A stretch of 64,000 nt of DNA from Marinobacter sp. F4206. Its GTDB lineage: Bacteria > Pseudomonadota > Gammaproteobacteria > Pseudomonadales > Oleiphilaceae. The first letter of the stretch is position 1. The number at the start of each line of letters is the position of its first letter. The translations under genes were made by a program, and so were the position numbers. A model generated the notes under the pieces. That model saw nothing but the letters and a program-made list of their open reading frames with translations, did no database searches and was not told the DNA's origin. The DNA lies in contig NZ_JAHXKI010000003.1 of NCBI RefSeq assembly GCF_019392195.1, positions 186,001-250,000 on the forward strand, given 5' to 3'. Below, in pieces: positions 56,048 to 64,000 of the stretch.

Positions 56048-57580
56048 CTATTGAATCGTGGTTTTCGACGAGGACCCGGAATCGGCCCGTGAAATGGCTG
56101 TGCCGGTTGGTGGCCGGAAGTGCAGCGAATACAGAATCCGGTCAAGCACCGCCTGACCGTTCCAGGCCGGATCATTGTTCACCATGCCGACAACAGCCCA
56201 GGTGGTGTTGTGTTCATCGCGGGTGAAGCCGGCAATGGAGCGCACGTTCTCCAGGTATCCGGTCTTGATCCGGCCGCTGCCGTCCATGCCGGTGTTGCGA
56301 AGTCGGCGGGCCATGGTTCCGTCCATGGCGATGATCGGCATGGACGCCATCAGATCGGCGGCAAAGGGGCTATTCCAGGCGTGTTGCAGCAATTCAGCAC
56401 CCTGGCGGGCGGTGATCCGGCCATGGCGGCTGAGGCCGGCTCCGTTGTCAATCACCATGCCGGCGGTATTGATGCCTTTCTTCTCAAGCCAGTCGTAGAT
56501 TACCCGGATGCCTGCTACCCGGTCATCGTCCTCGCCATCCTGTCGATTCTCGGCACCAATGGTCAGCAGCATCTGCCGCGCCATCACGTTGCTGCTCCAC
56601 TTGTTGATGTCGCGAACCATGGTTACCAGATCCGGCGACGTGGTTTTCAACACCAGACGGGCATCTTCCGGGGTGGCGCCCATGGTGTCGTTGCCGCTTA
56701 CGGTGACTCCAGTTTCCGCGAGCAGGGAACGAATCAGTGCCGCGCTGTACTGTTCGTGAGGCAGCAGGGACAAGTAACGGGTGGTTCGGCACCCCTGCGG
56801 TAACTGTCCGGTCACCCGCACAGTGACTTTGTTGTCGTCGTGAAAAATCGGTTCCCACTCAAAGTTGCGACGCCGTGGGCAGGGACCTTCGGCTGTGGCG
56901 GTCACGCGGTTATCGATAACCACGTCACCGATAGACGGTGTGCTCCACGCCTGGGTGCCTCGCTCATCCGCGCGAACCTGGAGGTGCAGCAGGTTGAGAT
57001 TGGTCAGGTAGGCTGAAGGTTCAACCAGAAACGGTGCGTGAGGGTTGTCGCCGTTGTCTTCGAATGCAGGGAAACCGCCGTCGATCTCAAAATAGGTACC
57101 GTCCAGTACCAGATTGCCATCGATGGTGGTGATGCCCATGCTGCGGAGTTCGCGCAGGGTACCCCAGAGTCGCTCAATGGTGAGCTTGGGGTCGCCGCCG
57201 AAGCGAACGTACAGGTTGCCTTTCAGGGTATCGCCGATCAGTTCACCATCGGTCAGGAAGTCGGTATCCCAATGATGGGTGGGCCCGAGGATTTCCAGTG
57301 CCGCGTAGGTCGTCACCAGTTTCATGATGGAGCCAGGGCTCATCACTTCATCAGCGTTGATGTACTGGTCAATCCCGGGACCGTTAAGAGGGATCGCCGC
57401 CATACTAAGGGCGTTCTCGTCATTGAGCGATTTGACGGCATAGTCACGAACCTGGTTGCTCCAGACGCGAACCGAGGAGAAACCGTTGTCATCGTTGTCC
57501 AGAGCCTGAAGACCCGGGCTCGCGGCCAAAGCCAGCGCAGCGCTTGTCGTCAAGACCGTCCGCTTGAAGATCGACCCCAT
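56048..57580 (-). CDS. dacB: D-alanyl-D-alanine carboxypeptidase/endopeptidase (PBP4)
   Basis: A class C penicillin-binding protein acting in the periplasm on peptidoglycan cross-links. The three active-site motifs are present: SIMK in VMSPGSIMKL (near residue 80), SSN in NKWSSNVMARQ, and KTG in GRIKTGYLEN. The start at 57580 gives MGSIFKRTVLTTSAALALAA, a clear signal peptide, and 510 residues; the frame is open 118 codons further upstream, but that sequence has no family similarity I can see. It is divergent from a GST-like gene across 461 bp. Confidence 0.93.
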   Translation of the reverse strand: MGSIFKRTVLTTSAALALAASPGLQALDNDDNGFSSVRVWSNQVRDYAVKSLNDENALSMAAIPLNGPGIDQYINADEVMSPGSIMKLVTTYAALEILGPTHHWDTDFLTDGELIGDTLKGNLYVRFGGDPKLTIERLWGTLRELRSMGITTIDGNLVLDGTYFEIDGGFPAFEDNGDNPHAPFLVEPSAYLTNLNLLHLQVRADERGTQAWSTPSIGDVVIDNRVTATAEGPCPRRRNFEWEPIFHDDNKVTVRVTGQLPQGCRTTRYLSLLPHEQYSAALIRSLLAETGVTVSGNDTMGATPEDARLVLKTTSPDLVTMVRDINKWSSNVMARQMLLTIGAENRQDGEDDDRVAGIRVIYDWLEKKGINTAGMVIDNGAGLSRHGRITARQGAELLQHAWNSPFAADLMASMPIIAMDGTMARRLRNTGMDGSGRIKTGYLENVRSIAGFTRDEHNTTWAVVGMVNNDPAWNGQAVLDRILYSLHFRPPTGTAISRADSGSSSKTTIQ

Positions 57581-58041
57581 GTAACCTGTCGTGTGAGCGC
57601 ATCGCATACCCGGAATCACCCTGCTAACCATCCGTGAATTCTTATCCTTCAACAATAGCCCATCTTTGGGGTGCGTACTATGCAGAGAAGTTCTACATGA
57701 CGTTAAAAAATGGCAGTAGAGTCGTTGTTTGTATTGGTTTTTTGTGACTTCCTGTAAGTCCTCCTTGTGAATCATAGAGTTAGCGGTTGGCCGTTTTACA
57801 TAAGCCATGCCAATGACTTTGTAATTCTTTTTATCCGGGGTTTTTCCGGCAATTGGGTCAGGGAATCTGCCGCTAGAAAAGGGTCTGATGTTGGGTGCGT
57901 CACCATGACTTAAGATAAAACTCCCGGAGGCCACCCTGATTGGTATACCGCCGGGTTTGATCGCATCATGGGAGCCCGTGAGCCAATGGAAAATCGGGTG
58001 ATTGCGTGATAATAGGGAAAATTCCAGAACAGGGTTTTGCT
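57581..58041. other. 461-bp stretch without a gene
   Basis: The divergent gap between dacB and the GST-like gene. It is more AT-rich than its flanks near 57690-57770. I see no tRNA, no convincing hairpin and no supported ORF; the open frame running upstream of dacB (to 57934) lacks codon features of the neighbours and a good ribosome site. Confidence 0.4.
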
Positions 58042-58812
58042 ATGAACAACAGGCTTGCACATAACGTCAATGTACTTGGTTCCGTGACGACGTCATCACT
58101 GACGGCCTGGCGTGGCTGTATGGTCGTGAAGAAAAGCGTGCAGCCGGAACAACCCATCATTCTCTACGACATGGAGGCCTGCCCGTTCTGCCGCCGTGTG
58201 CGCGAAGCGCTGACTGCACTGCACCTGGATGTGGACATCCGTCCCTGCCCCAAGGGCGGCCGGGTCTTCCGGGAGGAAGCTGCCGCCCTCGGCGGCAAAC
58301 AGCAGTTTCCGTTGCTGGTGGACAAAAATACCGGCACGGTGATGTATGAATCGAATGATATCGTGGCCTATCTGTTCAAGGAGTATGCTGGCAGGCCGGT
58401 TCCGAAGTTCTACCGCGGCAAGGCCTGGCAACCGGCAGTCGGATCGGTCGCGTCGGCCGCCAGTGCCTTGCGGGGGTTGCGGGCCAAACCCGGTACGCAG
58501 CCGGAAGAACCTCTGCGCTTGTGGAGTTTCGAGGGCAGTCCGTTCTCCCGGCTGGTCCGGGAAAAACTGTGTGAACTGGAAATTCCCTACAGGCTCCATA
58601 ATCTCGGGAAGGAGCACTGGACGGAAGTCGGCCCGGCCAGCCAACGCCTGAAGCCGGGGCCCTACACGCCCATCCCGGGCGGTAAGCGCGACGCCTTCTT
58701 TCAGGTGCACAAGCGGGTTCAGGTACCCTACCTTGAGGACCCGAACACCGGTGAGGGCATGTTCGAGTCGGCCAGAATCCTGAAGTACCTGGAGGCCCAT
58801 TACGCCGCCTGA
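58042..58812 (+). CDS. Protein with two tandem glutaredoxin/GST-N domains
   Basis: A 256-residue protein with two thioredoxin-fold domains of the GST N-terminal type. The first (about residues 38-115) has a Grx-like CPFC (Cys47, Cys50) in YDMEACPFCRRVREAL and an ESNDIVAYL glutathione-binding helix. The second (about 155-250) repeats the pattern as WSFEGSPFSRLVREKL, with both Cys replaced by Ser166 and Ser169, and ends ESARILKYL. No GST C-terminal helical domain follows. The redox-active centre is therefore only in the first domain. The start is uncertain: GTG 58006 and ATG 58120 are alternatives. Confidence 0.82.
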   Translation: MNNRLAHNVNVLGSVTTSSLTAWRGCMVVKKSVQPEQPIILYDMEACPFCRRVREALTALHLDVDIRPCPKGGRVFREEAAALGGKQQFPLLVDKNTGTVMYESNDIVAYLFKEYAGRPVPKFYRGKAWQPAVGSVASAASALRGLRAKPGTQPEEPLRLWSFEGSPFSRLVREKLCELEIPYRLHNLGKEHWTEVGPASQRLKPGPYTPIPGGKRDAFFQVHKRVQVPYLEDPNTGEGMFESARILKYLEAHYAA

Positions 58813-58878
58813 GTGGCGTCCAGTTCCTGTTGGGGAGCGTACCATTCACACTGATTCGCGACAGTGGGGGGGGTGGAC

Positions 58879-59814
58879 ATGTCGAAACCGCTAACGCGCA
58901 GGCAATTCCTTATTGGTGCCGGCCTTTCCGGGCTGGCTCTTCACGCGCCCGGTTTGCTTGCGGATGCAGAAAACGCTCCGGATTCGGCTCTGATCAGCCG
59001 GGCGATTCCCTCCACCGGTGAACGCATCCCCGCCATCGGTATGGGAACCTGGATTACCTTCAATGTCGGCAACGATCCGTACCTGATTGAGCAGCGCACG
59101 AAAGTGCTCAAAACCTTTTTTGATAACGGCGGGAGTGTTGTTGACTGCTCGCCTATGTATGGCTCTTCCGCCAATGTCCTGGGGCAGGCGCTCGATGCCC
59201 TGAAGGGGCGTGATCGGCTCTTCGCGGCCACCAAGATCTGGACCGGTGACGAATCGGCAACCCGGGAAGAGGCTGAGTCTTCCCGGCGCAAGTGGGGTGT
59301 TGAACGCTTTGACCTGTTGCAGGTGCACAATCTTCTGGGCTGGCAGGGGCACCTGGAAACCCTGAGAGAAATGAAGGCCGCTGGCGACGTCCGGTACGTT
59401 GGCATCACCACATCCCACGGGCGGCGTCACCGTGACTTTGCCCGCATCATGGAAACCCAACCGCTTGATTTCGTACAGCTGACCTACAACGTCCTGGACC
59501 GAGAAGCCGAGGAGCGGCTGTTGCCGTTGGCGCAGGAGCGGGGTATTGCGGTGATGGTGAACCGGCCATTCCAGGGAGGCTCCCTGTTTCGCCGGTTTCA
59601 GTCGGAACCCCTGCCGGACTGGGCGGGTGAGATAGGGGTAAGCACCTGGGCCGAGTTTTTCCTGAAGTACATCATTGCCCATCCCGCGGTGACCTGCGCC
59701 ATTCCGGCGACCTCAAGCGTGCAGCACATGCAGGAGAATATGGCGGCCATGTATGGCGAGCTAGCGGATGAACGGCAGCGACAGCAGATGGCGGCTTATG
59801 TGAGGTCGCTGTGA
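58879..59814 (+). CDS. Aldo/keto reductase with Tat signal
   Basis: A 311-residue periplasmic aldo/keto reductase. The N-terminus LTRRQFLIGAG followed by a hydrophobic stretch is a twin-arginine signal, so it is exported folded, perhaps with NADP bound. The barrel shows IPAIGMGTWITF and the Asp-Tyr pair in VVDCSPMYGSSANVLG; the Lys is in FAATKIW. The usual catalytic His region reads LLQVHNLLGW. The ATG follows a ggaggg-like run of Gs. Substrate unknown. It overlaps the next gene by four bases. Confidence 0.85.
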   Translation: MSKPLTRRQFLIGAGLSGLALHAPGLLADAENAPDSALISRAIPSTGERIPAIGMGTWITFNVGNDPYLIEQRTKVLKTFFDNGGSVVDCSPMYGSSANVLGQALDALKGRDRLFAATKIWTGDESATREEAESSRRKWGVERFDLLQVHNLLGWQGHLETLREMKAAGDVRYVGITTSHGRRHRDFARIMETQPLDFVQLTYNVLDREAEERLLPLAQERGIAVMVNRPFQGGSLFRRFQSEPLPDWAGEIGVSTWAEFFLKYIIAHPAVTCAIPATSSVQHMQENMAAMYGELADERQRQQMAAYVRSL

Positions 59815-60524
59815 GTGGGGCGGCCTGGCTGAGTTACTCCCTGCAGGATTTTCTGATGTTCGGGCCAGAGGTGTTCTTGCGCCTGTTCGTGCGAATCAAT
59901 CAGGACATCTGGCCCTGGCAGTTCCTGATCGTGCCCCTGGGTCTGGCGGTGCCCTGGATGGTGTGTCGACCGGAAATCGCCTGGCGTCGTCTGGCGCTAG
60001 TAGTGGTTGCGGCTGCGTGGATTGCCAGCGGGTTCGGGTTTCTGGTGAGTTACTTCGGCGAGATTAACTGGCCGGCGGCCTGGATGGGCTGGGCCTTTAC
60101 AGGGCAGGGCATTCTGCTCGCGGTTCTGGCCTTCACGGGTGACATGACCCGGTTTTCGAGCGTCAGAGCCGGCTGGTTTACCGTGTTCTGGCTGGTGTCG
60201 GTGTTGCTTTTGCCCTGGCTGGCGGTTCTCGAGTCCGGGCAGTTGAGGGCGCTGGCGTTGTTCGGGCTGACACCGGGCGTAACAGTTGCCGCCAGTGCCC
60301 TGTTGGTGCGGCTACCAGGCCGCACGGCTTTCTGGCTGCTACTTCCGGTGCCAGCGTTCTGGATGCTGTTCAGCGCGGCCACCTCCTGGACCTTGCAGAC
60401 TTATTGGCTGCTGCTCATCCCGTTGGCCTCGCTGGTCTTCGGGGGTGCCGGTTTCTGGCTCAGTCCCAGGCCGGTGCAAAGCCCGGATCGGCAATGCGCT
60501 CGCCACGATCCAGCTCGTCAATAA
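59811..60524 (+). CDS. DUF6064-like integral membrane protein
   Basis: A 237-residue protein with about six to seven membrane segments. The N-terminus SLQDFLMFGPEVFLRLFVRIN matches my memory of DUF6064 proteins. The GTG start overlaps the stop of the Tat aldo/keto reductase, so the two are coupled; it might be a membrane partner for it, but no cofactor motif is visible. Its last 65 bases overlap the 3' end of the convergent dkgB gene. Confidence 0.72.
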   Translation: MSGAAWLSYSLQDFLMFGPEVFLRLFVRINQDIWPWQFLIVPLGLAVPWMVCRPEIAWRRLALVVVAAAWIASGFGFLVSYFGEINWPAAWMGWAFTGQGILLAVLAFTGDMTRFSSVRAGWFTVFWLVSVLLLPWLAVLESGQLRALALFGLTPGVTVAASALLVRLPGRTAFWLLLPVPAFWMLFSAATSWTLQTYWLLLIPLASLVFGGAGFWLSPRPVQSPDRQCARHDPARQ

Positions 60525-61269
60525 GACGAATCTCATCCGCGCTCAATTCGATGTTCAGAGCATCGAGGTTGGCTTTCTGATGCGTCGGCCGCGTTGACGA
60601 CGGGATCGGTACCACGCCACGGGAAGCCACCCAGGCAATCGCTATCTGCGCCGGCGAGGCATTGTGGGCCCGCGCAATACGCTGAAGCGTTTCATCTTCC
60701 ATGACCTTGCCGACGGCCAGGGGCATGTAACCGGTTACCGTAATACCCAGCTTCCGGGCATGCTCCACGACCTTCCGGTTAGCCAGGAAGGGATGTACTT
60801 CCACCTGATTGGTGAAGATGGCGCCATCTCCCAGGATATCCACCGCCTTGTCCATCTGGGCACAGGTGAAATTCGAGATGCCGATGTGATCGGTCAGGCC
60901 TTCGCGCTGTGCGTCCCGCAGGGCACCCAGATACTCTTCCATGGGCACCTCGTCATCCGGGGAAGGCCAGTGAATGAGTGTCAGATCCACATGGTCGGTT
61001 TTCAGCCGGGCGAGGCTGTCGTGCAGGCTGTTGATCAGATCACTTGCGTGCAGCTGATCGTGCCAGATTTTAGTGGTCAGGAAAATCTGGCGGCGTGGAA
61101 TGCCGCTGGACGTGATGCCATCGCCAACTTCCGCCTCGTTCCCGTACATCTGGGCGGTATCAATGTGGCGATAACCCAGGGACAGAGCACTTTTCACCGC
61201 GTCCCTTGCGTCGTTGCCCTTCAACCGGAAAGTCCCCATGCCGATGTTCGGAAGTGTGCTGAATGACAT
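60460..61269 (-). CDS. dkgB: 2,5-diketo-D-gluconate reductase B-like aldo/keto reductase
   Basis: A 269-residue NADPH aldo/keto reductase close to E. coli DkgB (267 residues) along its whole length: IGMGTFRLKG, GYRHIDTAQMYGNEAEVG (Asp and Tyr of the tetrad), TTKIW (Lys), LTLIHWPSPDDEV (His), ISNFT, and the C-terminal FAPAWD. The start at 61269 has a full aggagg site. The enzyme reduces small dicarbonyls such as methylglyoxal and 2,5-diketogluconate. It converges on, and overlaps, the DUF6064 gene by 65 bp and is divergent from the GFA gene. Confidence 0.88.
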   Translation of the reverse strand: MSFSTLPNIGMGTFRLKGNDARDAVKSALSLGYRHIDTAQMYGNEAEVGDGITSSGIPRRQIFLTTKIWHDQLHASDLINSLHDSLARLKTDHVDLTLIHWPSPDDEVPMEEYLGALRDAQREGLTDHIGISNFTCAQMDKAVDILGDGAIFTNQVEVHPFLANRKVVEHARKLGITVTGYMPLAVGKVMEDETLQRIARAHNASPAQIAIAWVASRGVVPIPSSTRPTHQKANLDALNIELSADEIRLIDELDRGERIADPGFAPAWD

Positions 61270-61389
61270 ACGTTCCTCCTGTTCGATCTGTGTGTTCCTA
61301 AGATGGTGCCGGCGCTCTGGTTCTTCAAGTGGCCGGCGGGTATCATCGTCGCTGAATTGACCCGACCCGCCCGACCGAGAGAAATAGCT

Positions 61390-61803
61390 ATGTATACCGG
61401 CCAGTGCCTGTGCGGCGACATTACCTATGAATACGATGGCCCCCTGGGACCGGTAGCCTTGTGCCATTGCAGCCAGTGCCGCCGGGCACACGGCAGTGCG
61501 TTCTCGGCCAGTGCGCCGGTCCAGAAAATCCGGTTCCGGTTCCTGAGCGGTGAAGCACTGGTGACCGAGTTCGAATCCCGCCCCGGTAAGTACCGGGCCT
61601 TCTGCAGTCGCTGCGGCAGCCAGCTTTACAGCCGGGTTGACGCCATTCCGGGCATTCTTCGCCTGCGGGTTGGTGCCATCAACGAGCCCCTCGGCAAGGG
61701 CCCGTCCCAGCATGTCTACACAGGGTCAAAATCGGACTGGTTCGAGATTACCGACGACATTCCCCAGTTCGAAAAAACCGAGCGAACCAACGACCCTCAC
61801 TGA
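61390..61803 (+). CDS. GFA-family zinc protein
   Basis: A 137-residue protein of the glutathione-dependent formaldehyde-activating-enzyme-like fold. Zinc ligands are visible in QCLCGDITYEY, LCHCSQCRRAHGSAF and FCSRCGSQLYSR. Such proteins are widely annotated but rarely shown to act on formaldehyde. The ATG at 61390 is chosen because the family begins near it; the frame is open 29 codons upstream. Its stop overlaps the convergent sugar dehydrogenase gene by seven bases. Confidence 0.88.
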   Translation: MYTGQCLCGDITYEYDGPLGPVALCHCSQCRRAHGSAFSASAPVQKIRFRFLSGEALVTEFESRPGKYRAFCSRCGSQLYSRVDAIPGILRLRVGAINEPLGKGPSQHVYTGSKSDWFEITDDIPQFEKTERTNDPH

Positions 61804-62918
61804 CCGGGCAACAGGCGGTAGACCTTACCCTCGGAATCGTCAGTCAGCAGCCACAGGGCCCCGTCGGGGCCCATTCGAACATCCCGTATCCGCGCTCCCA
61901 GATCCGTCAGCAGGTCTTCCTCCTCACGGACGACTCCATCGCTGATGCTCAGGCGAACGAGCTTCTGGAGCTTGAGTGCTCCCACAAACAAGTCACCCTG
62001 CCATTCCGGCCTCCCTGGTCCGGTATAGAACGCCATGCCTGATGGTGCTATTGACGGGTCCCAGTAGTGCAGGGGCTGAGCCATCCCTTCTTTTTCCGTG
62101 TCCAGGGTGATTGGAATGCCGGAGTAGTCGATACCGTAGGTGATCTCGGGCCAGCCATAGTTGGTTCCGGCCCGCAGGATGTTGATTTCGTCTCCACCCC
62201 GAGGACCATGTTCGTGGGTCCAGATGGCACCCGTGTCAGGATGGATGGTCATGCCCTGAATGTTCCGGTTGCCCCAGGTGAAGAAGGTATCGTTGACTCT
62301 CGGGTTGTCCAGTCCCGGGTTACCAGGTGCCGGCTCGCCGTTCACGGTGATGCGGTGCACGCCCCCGGCATCGTCAGACGTGTCCTGTGCCCGGTCCATT
62401 TCACCCCGGTCGCCAACCGCCACGTACAGGTACCCGTCGCTGTCGAATTCCATGCGCCCGGCGAAATGCCGGGACTTGCTGGAGCGGGGCCGTGCTTCAA
62501 AGATCACCTCAACGTCCTCAAGACGGTCCTGATCAAATTTCGCCTTCGCCACCCTCGTGGTCATACCTTCGTCCCCACGGTGTGCGTAGCTCAGGAACAG
62601 TGTCCGGTTTTTCTCGAAGTCCGGGTGAAGCAGCACATCCAGCAGCCCGCCCTGGCCGGATACGACGAGCTCAGGGACGCCGGGGATGGCATCGGGATCA
62701 AGAACCCCATCGCGGAGAATCCGGAGCCGTCCCGCTCGCTCGGTCACCAGCATGGCCCCGTCCGGAAGAAAGGCCAGGCTCCAGGGATGTTCCAGGCCCG
62801 TGGCGACGGTTTCGAGCCGGAACTGCCCGGCGTCAGAGGAAAAAGTCTGGGCGGACACCATGGGCAGCCCTGCCAGGAAAAGGCTGCCTGCCATCGCAAT
62901 CTGTCTGAGGGGGCGCAT
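61797..62918 (-). CDS. PQQ-dependent soluble aldose dehydrogenase (YliI/Asd type)
   Basis: A 373-residue secreted beta-propeller enzyme. A signal peptide (MRPLRQIAMAGSLFLAGLPM, then VSAQ) is followed by family motifs: LEHPWSLAFLPDG, LVTERAGRLRI, GQGGLLDVLLHPDF, HFAGRMEFDSDGYLYV and WTHEHGPRGGDEIN. The His in GLEHPW and the H-EHGPRGGD block correspond to PQQ and calcium binding. No PQQ synthesis genes are in the window, so the cofactor is made elsewhere or imported. The start at 62918 has a ggaggt site. Confidence 0.88.
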   Translation of the reverse strand: MRPLRQIAMAGSLFLAGLPMVSAQTFSSDAGQFRLETVATGLEHPWSLAFLPDGAMLVTERAGRLRILRDGVLDPDAIPGVPELVVSGQGGLLDVLLHPDFEKNRTLFLSYAHRGDEGMTTRVAKAKFDQDRLEDVEVIFEARPRSSKSRHFAGRMEFDSDGYLYVAVGDRGEMDRAQDTSDDAGGVHRITVNGEPAPGNPGLDNPRVNDTFFTWGNRNIQGMTIHPDTGAIWTHEHGPRGGDEINILRAGTNYGWPEITYGIDYSGIPITLDTEKEGMAQPLHYWDPSIAPSGMAFYTGPGRPEWQGDLFVGALKLQKLVRLSISDGVVREEEDLLTDLGARIRDVRMGPDGALWLLTDDSEGKVYRLLPGQ

Positions 62919-63067
62919 CGGAACCTCCCGGTCTGATTGATTCAGTGGCACTCGATTTACTTGCCAGCGGAGTAATCAGAATAGCACCTGCTGCATGAGG
63001 CCGCCGATCCTGGAGGGGGTGAGAGGGGCAGTTTTCGGGGGTTATTTCAAATTAATTATTTTAAATC

Positions 63068-63084
63068 AGAATGATTCGCATTAA
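63068..63084. promoter_or_regulatory. Fur-box-like site before the siderophore receptor
   Basis: The sequence agaatgattcgcattaa, about 45-60 bp before the receptor ATG, reads on the other strand as aatgcgaatcattct, a common gammaproteobacterial Fur-box form. The flanks are AT-rich (63043-63066) and could hold the -35/-10 boxes. Repression by Fur-iron would fit the gene downstream. Confidence 0.65.
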
Positions 63085-63128
63085 GATGTGCGTCTCAAGT
63101 TTGATTGACCCCAAAAACGGAGAAGAAG

Positions 63129-64000
63129 ATGTCCCGAATTCCCGAAACCGCCTTCCGCCGCAAGGCGCTGATTTCAGCCATGATGGCAGCCACTCTCCCA
63201 GGCATGGCCTGGGCGCAGGATCAGAAGCCGATGGTTCTTGATGCGCTGGAGGTGTCTGCCGACCGGGGCCCGGTAACGTCGGAAGAGACCCGCAGCTATG
63301 TTGCGGAATCCACCACCACAACCATGAAAATGGGGCTGACCCACCGTGAAACCCCCCAGGCGGTCACGGTCGTTACCCGTGAGCAGATGGACGACTTCGC
63401 CCAGAACGACATCAACGATGTCCTTGAGGGCACCACAGGCGTCACCGTGGAATCGGTGGAATCCGACAGAACCTATTACACCGCGCGCGGTTTCGACATC
63501 AACAACTTCCAGTACGACGGTGTTGGCCTGCCGGCAGTCTACGACAACGTGCAGGGTGAGTTGGACACGGCGTTTTTTGACCGTATAGAAGTCGTTCGCG
63601 GCGCCAACGGTCTGATGACCGGCTCCGGCAATCCGGCGGCGACGGTGAACTTCATCCGCAAGCGGCCGACAGCAGAGACCAACGGTTCCGTTGCTGTTAC
63701 GGGTGGGTCCTGGGATCAGAAACGCATCGTGGGCGATGTCTCCGGCGCTGTCTCTGAATCCGGTGCCGTCCGTGGCCGGGTGGTGACTGGATACGAAGAC
63801 AAGGACTCGTACCTTGATCGCTACAGCAACGAAAAACAGATGTTCTACGGCGTCATTGAAGCGGATCTTACCGACACCACGCTGCTGACACTCGGGCACT
63901 CGATCCAGACGTCGGACACCGACAGCCCGCTTTGGGGTGCCTTGCCGCTCTTCTACACCGACGGCACGGCGACCGACTACGCTCGTTCAACCAGCACGGC
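63129..64000 (+). CDS. TonB-dependent siderophore receptor (3' truncated)
   Basis: The window ends inside this gene; 290 codons are visible. A signal peptide (ends GMAWAQ) is followed by a candidate TonB-box area (MVLDALEVSAD) and the plug domain: RETPQAVTVVTREQMDD, DVLEGTTGVTVES, YTARGFDINNFQYDGV, FDRIEVVRGANGLMTGSGNP and ATVNFIRKRPT. These match the FpvA/FhuE type of ferric-siderophore receptors. The beta-barrel starts near residue 200. The Fur-like site upstream supports iron regulation. The siderophore cannot be named from the plug alone. Confidence 0.93.
   Translation, partial: MSRIPETAFRRKALISAMMAATLPGMAWAQDQKPMVLDALEVSADRGPVTSEETRSYVAESTTTTMKMGLTHRETPQAVTVVTREQMDDFAQNDINDVLEGTTGVTVESVESDRTYYTARGFDINNFQYDGVGLPAVYDNVQGELDTAFFDRIEVVRGANGLMTGSGNPAATVNFIRKRPTAETNGSVAVTGGSWDQKRIVGDVSGAVSESGAVRGRVVTGYEDKDSYLDRYSNEKQMFYGVIEADLTDTTLLTLGHSIQTSDTDSPLWGALPLFYTDGTATDYARSTST

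Noticed and set aside
57581-57934. In-frame 118-codon upstream extension of dacB
   Set aside because: It would place the clear signal peptide in the middle of the protein, and the extension has no family similarity or good start site.

Overview
The window looks like chromosomal DNA of a marine gammaproteobacterium, most likely Marinobacter. The strongest pointer is a 512-residue fatty acyl-CoA reductase (36827-38365), whose length and sequence match the wax-ester reductase FarA known from Marinobacter. Supporting this are housekeeping blocks ordered as in Pseudomonas relatives (lepA-lepB-DUF4845-rnc-era-recO-pdxJ; gacS/barA beside cysM-rlmD-relA-mazG) and many c-di-GMP and HDOD regulators. 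I saw no rRNA, tRNA, CRISPR array, insertion sequence, prophage or integrase. Both ends cut genes: a CHASE-PAS-GGDEF-EAL protein at the left and a TonB-dependent siderophore receptor at the right.

Layout. 1-8251: a truncated c-di-GMP enzyme, then a tightly packed operon for translation fidelity, protein export, RNA processing, recombination and vitamin B6. 8275-16792: a GacS/BarA-type hybrid kinase facing away from cysM, rlmD, relA and mazG (cysteine, 23S rRNA methylation, stringent response, nucleotide clean-up). 16929-17617: two small convergent paralogues. 17722-24663: ppc, a YbaK-HDOD fusion, adk, tsaB, an orphan ORF and rsmJ. 24670-30646: plsB, nudC-murI, and an opposite-strand pair made of a SAM methyltransferase and a DUF2156 acyl/aminoacyltransferase-like protein. 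30879-36588: an HDOD-histidine kinase and a REC-PAS-GGDEF-EAL response regulator in one operon, divergent from an enlarged MinD/ParA-like ATPase. 36827-41341: farA, acs and a LuxR-type response regulator that probably controls acetate use. 41423-47304: scattered metabolic and hypothetical genes. 47314-53141: a LysR regulator divergent from an acyl-CoA dehydrogenase / SDR / APH-kinase / histidine-phosphatase-like / SDR cluster, resembling a split ACAD10/11 or Lva-type pathway for 4-hydroxy acids. 53147-62918: lipoproteins, PBP4, redox enzymes and aldo/keto reductases. 63129-64000: an iron receptor behind a Fur-box-like site.

The items most worth follow-up are the ACAD11-like cluster, whose phosphatase-family member lacks the usual second catalytic histidine; the HDOD-kinase / c-di-GMP regulator / ParA-like module; the methyltransferase-DUF2156 pair; and a 28-bp-arm inverted repeat lying inside the acyl-CoA cluster. 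All functions are inferred from reading the translations; no database search was run.
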